Shown one piece after another: positions 29,594 to 31,214 of a DNA stretch of 31,214 nucleotides. The notes under the pieces were generated by a model. It saw nothing but the letters and a program-made list of their open reading frames with translations, was not told the DNA's origin and did not search any database. This DNA comes from a virus, in the IMG/VR virus record IMGVR_UViG_3300034018_001973, positions 1 through 31,214 of that record; one strand, given 5' to 3'. A program made the translations under genes and the position numbers. Numbering within the stretch: position 1 is the first letter of the stretch; each line of letters begins with the position of its first letter.

Positions 29594-29799
29594 AAAAACT
29601 TATTGTAGCAATTGTTGCTAGTTTCGCACTTGTTTCTGCTTTTGCCGAAGCAGAGACCAAAAAAGTCTGTAAAGAAAAAACAGACAAAGCAGGTAAAGTT
29701 ATCCTAGATAAAGAAGGCAAGCCTCAACAAGAGTGTAAAACTATTAAAGTGCACCAAAAACTTGAAGGCACTAAAGTCGAAGACGCCAAGAAGAAGTAA
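29590..29799 (+). CDS. Small secreted lysine-rich protein
   Basis: 69 residues. A clear signal peptide covers residues 1-19 (KKLIVAIVASFALVSAFA, cut before Glu20). The mature part of 50 residues is lysine-rich with two cysteines, Cys27 and Cys49, that could form one disulfide around the segment TDKAGKVILDKEGKPQQE. It is coupled to the preceding gene through ATGA and is the last gene before the PhoH promoter. Similar short exported proteins occur in other phages; their function is unknown to me. Confidence 0.7.
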   Translation: MKKLIVAIVASFALVSAFAEAETKKVCKEKTDKAGKVILDKEGKPQQECKTIKVHQKLEGTKVEDAKKK

Positions 29800-29807
29800 A
29801 TTTATAT

Positions 29808-29836
29808 TTGACAAGCATACCTAGGTCTGCTATAAT
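29808..29836 (+). promoter_or_regulatory. Consensus sigma-70 promoter of the phoH unit
   Basis: TTGACA (29808-29813) and TATAAT (29831-29836) are both perfect consensus boxes, 17 bases apart. The promoter starts 9 bases after the previous stop. Transcription should begin near 29843, some 36 bases before the PhoH start. No terminator lies upstream, so read-through from the lysis-side genes is also possible. Confidence 0.9.
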
Positions 29837-29851
29837 ATAAATTGGCAGACC
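29824..29851 (+). promoter_or_regulatory. Operator-like inverted repeat over the -10 box
   Basis: GGTCTGC (29824-29830) and GCAGACC (29845-29851) form a perfect 7-base inverted repeat with a 14-base centre that contains the TATAAT box. Because the left arm precedes the expected transcript start, it cannot fold in the transcript and is better read as a DNA-binding site for a dimeric regulator. The binding protein is not visible in this window. Confidence 0.6.
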
Positions 29852-29878
29852 GATTTTATCAACCTTACAAGGAAGTTT

Positions 29879-30565
29879 ATGGCAAGTGGTAAAAGAGCAA
29901 GACGCGACAATGTAATTCAATTGGAACGCAACCCAATAGAGTATGGATTTACAGATGTAAAACCATTAAACTTTATACAGGCGGAATATCTAAGAGCAAT
30001 TCAATCTAATCAAATAGTATTTGGTGTAGGAAGTGCTGGAACAGGTAAGACGTATGTAGCAGCAACATATGCTGCGGGAGAACTCTTTCATAGACGTATT
30101 CAGAAGATTATTCTGACTAGACCCAACGTAGAAACAGGACGTGGGCTAGGATTTTTACCAGGTACACTAGAGGAGAAATATGCTCCATATCTAGAACCTT
30201 TTGATAACGTGTTTACTCGTAGCCTTGGAAAAGGTTTTTATGAGTACGCATTAAAAGCAAAAACTATTGAGCCTAAACCACTGGGCTTTATGCGAGGTGC
30301 AACATTTGATAATTGCATCGTTCTTTTAGATGAAGCACAAAATGCCACACGAGAAGAAATGAAAATGCTGTTATCACGAATTGGTAAAAATTGTAAAATG
30401 ATTATTTCAGGAGATGTAGATCAAGCAGATATTCCAGATTCAGGACTATCTGATGCAATTAATAGGTTAGACCGAATTCCAGATATTGAAGTTGTCAGAT
30501 TTATGGATGACGATATTGTTAGGTCTAAAATGTGTAAACAAATTATTTTAGCTTATAGAGATTAA
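29879..30565 (+). CDS. phoH: PhoH-like P-loop ATPase
   Basis: 228 residues, with AAGGAA upstream of the ATG. The P-loop NTPase motif GVGSAGTGKTYVA gives Walker A at about 51-58 with Lys57. Walker B is CIVLLDEAQNAT, with Asp151-Glu152, and the later GDVDQADIPDSG (178-189) matches the conserved GDxxQxD motif of the family. The length is the usual short phage form, lacking the extra domains of bacterial PhoH2. PhoH-like genes are common in phages and were first linked to phosphate stress in E. coli, but their role in phage infection is not settled; helicase or RNA-handling functions have been suggested. The gene has its own promoter and is followed 2 bases later by another gene. Confidence 0.93.
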   Translation: MASGKRARRDNVIQLERNPIEYGFTDVKPLNFIQAEYLRAIQSNQIVFGVGSAGTGKTYVAATYAAGELFHRRIQKIILTRPNVETGRGLGFLPGTLEEKYAPYLEPFDNVFTRSLGKGFYEYALKAKTIEPKPLGFMRGATFDNCIVLLDEAQNATREEMKMLLSRIGKNCKMIISGDVDQADIPDSGLSDAINRLDRIPDIEVVRFMDDDIVRSKMCKQIILAYRD

Positions 30566-30567
30566 CA

Positions 30568-31203
30568 ATGGCAAAAACATATAAACCAACATCAGGTATG
30601 GCAAGTGCAGCCAAACGTGCACTAAAGTGGAAGAGTGAGGGTGAGCCAGGCGGTACACTAGTTGGTTTAGCACGAGCAAATCAATTAAAAGATCGTGAGC
30701 CTTTATCAGCGTCAACTGTACTACGAATGTACTCGTTCTTTAGCCGACATGAAGTAGATAAACGTGCCACAGGCTTTAACAGTGGCGAAGAAGGTTTTCC
30801 AAGCAAAGGTCGTGTTGCTTGGGATCTTTGGGGCGGCGATGGTGGCTACTCTTGGAGTACTGCCAAGCGTAACCAAATTATGCGCGAACGAGAAAGCAAA
30901 GCCTTACAATTAGTAAAATTGAGTCAAAAAGGTATTGTACCTAAAGTTGACCGCATGGTAGCCGCACAAGTAATCGAAAATTATGCAAATCAAAATATCA
31001 GTGAAGAACTAGAAGCATTCGGTCAGTTTATGTACCATGCTGAGTTATTACGAAATGATCATTTAGATGTATATTTAGTAGATTTGCACATGGTAGACCA
31101 GCCTTATCGCGATATGCTAGTTAATGTATTTAGTGAGCTTGATAGCATGGATGGTGACAACACCATTGATGACGAAGACAGCGACGAAGATACTCCAACA
31201 TAA
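30568..31203 (+). CDS. Conserved phage protein with KPTSGMASAAKRAL / HEVDK motif
   Basis: 211 residues, starting 2 bases after phoH with a weak ribosome binding site. Residues about 5-100 hold a motif series known from several large-phage virion or DNA-associated proteins: KPTSGMASAAKRALKW, SASTVLRMYSFFSRHEVDK, GFPSKGRVAWDLWGGD and YSWSTAKRNQI. A helical region (AAQVIENYANQNISEELEAF) and a very acidic end (SMDGDNTIDDEDSDEDTPT) follow. The N-terminal motif is sometimes found fused to prohead proteases or other capsid genes, but its function is not established. It looks complete: its stop lies 11 bases from the right edge. Confidence 0.72.
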   Translation: MAKTYKPTSGMASAAKRALKWKSEGEPGGTLVGLARANQLKDREPLSASTVLRMYSFFSRHEVDKRATGFNSGEEGFPSKGRVAWDLWGGDGGYSWSTAKRNQIMRERESKALQLVKLSQKGIVPKVDRMVAAQVIENYANQNISEELEAFGQFMYHAELLRNDHLDVYLVDLHMVDQPYRDMLVNVFSELDSMDGDNTIDDEDSDEDTPT

Positions 31204-31214
31204 AGAAAAAGCCC

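Overview
The window is one continuous, entirely plus-strand stretch of a tailed double-stranded DNA bacteriophage. It covers the distal tail and tail fibre region, the lysis region, and the start of a PhoH-containing block. The tail tip protein belongs to the phage lambda J (TipJ) type, so a long-tailed phage is likely. A GH19-type endolysin followed the spanin pair, together with two consensus sigma-70 promoters, points to a Gram-negative host. Many of the small proteins resemble families I know from aquatic phages, but the sequence does not name a host. The standard genetic code is used: TAA, TGA and TAG all end genes. I see no tRNA, integrase, transposon, CRISPR array or reverse transcriptase.

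Layout. (1) 1-5001: the C-terminal part of the J-like tail tip protein, cut by the left edge; a 1057-residue Ig-rich tail protein; and a small tail protein. (2) 5011-10731: a 1906-residue surface protein built from about ten Calx-beta-like domains, three putative-Ig domains and two copies of a two-cysteine module. It ends at a strong intrinsic terminator. (3) 10732-10935: a 204-base control region with a terminator and then a consensus promoter. (4) 10936-26242: a membrane/coiled-coil protein, a tail protein with an FCCH-like insert, a short structural protein, a 441-residue repeat protein, and two giant fibres (1981 and 1771 residues). Both giants end in a self-cleaving S74 intramolecular chaperone. 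Between them lie two small paralogous proteins, and a short tail protein follows. (5) 26291-29799: a DUF6447-like protein, i-spanin, o-spanin, GH19 endolysin, and a run of small membrane or exported proteins, including two genes shorter than 50 codons (27835-27972 and 28475-28624). (6) 29808-31203: a second consensus promoter with an inverted repeat over its -10 box, a PhoH-like ATPase, and a conserved phage protein.

How the genes fit together. Most genes are packed with 1- or 4-base stop/start overlaps or gaps under 70 bases, so they are probably co-transcribed and translationally coupled in a few units: tail tip to the 10743 terminator, 10936 through the fibres and lysis genes, and PhoH onward. 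The tail tip and Ig-rich proteins would form the tail end, and the Calx-beta giant and the two S74 fibres would project outward and touch the host. The endolysin and spanins release progeny.

The most notable content is the layered repeat structure of the adhesion genes: 17 copies of an IFYD-type motif in two fibres, a duplicated three-domain unit and a 63-base perfect direct repeat in the Calx-beta protein. All are in frame and could drive gain, loss and exchange of surface modules. I did not find a clearly new defence or mobile system here.
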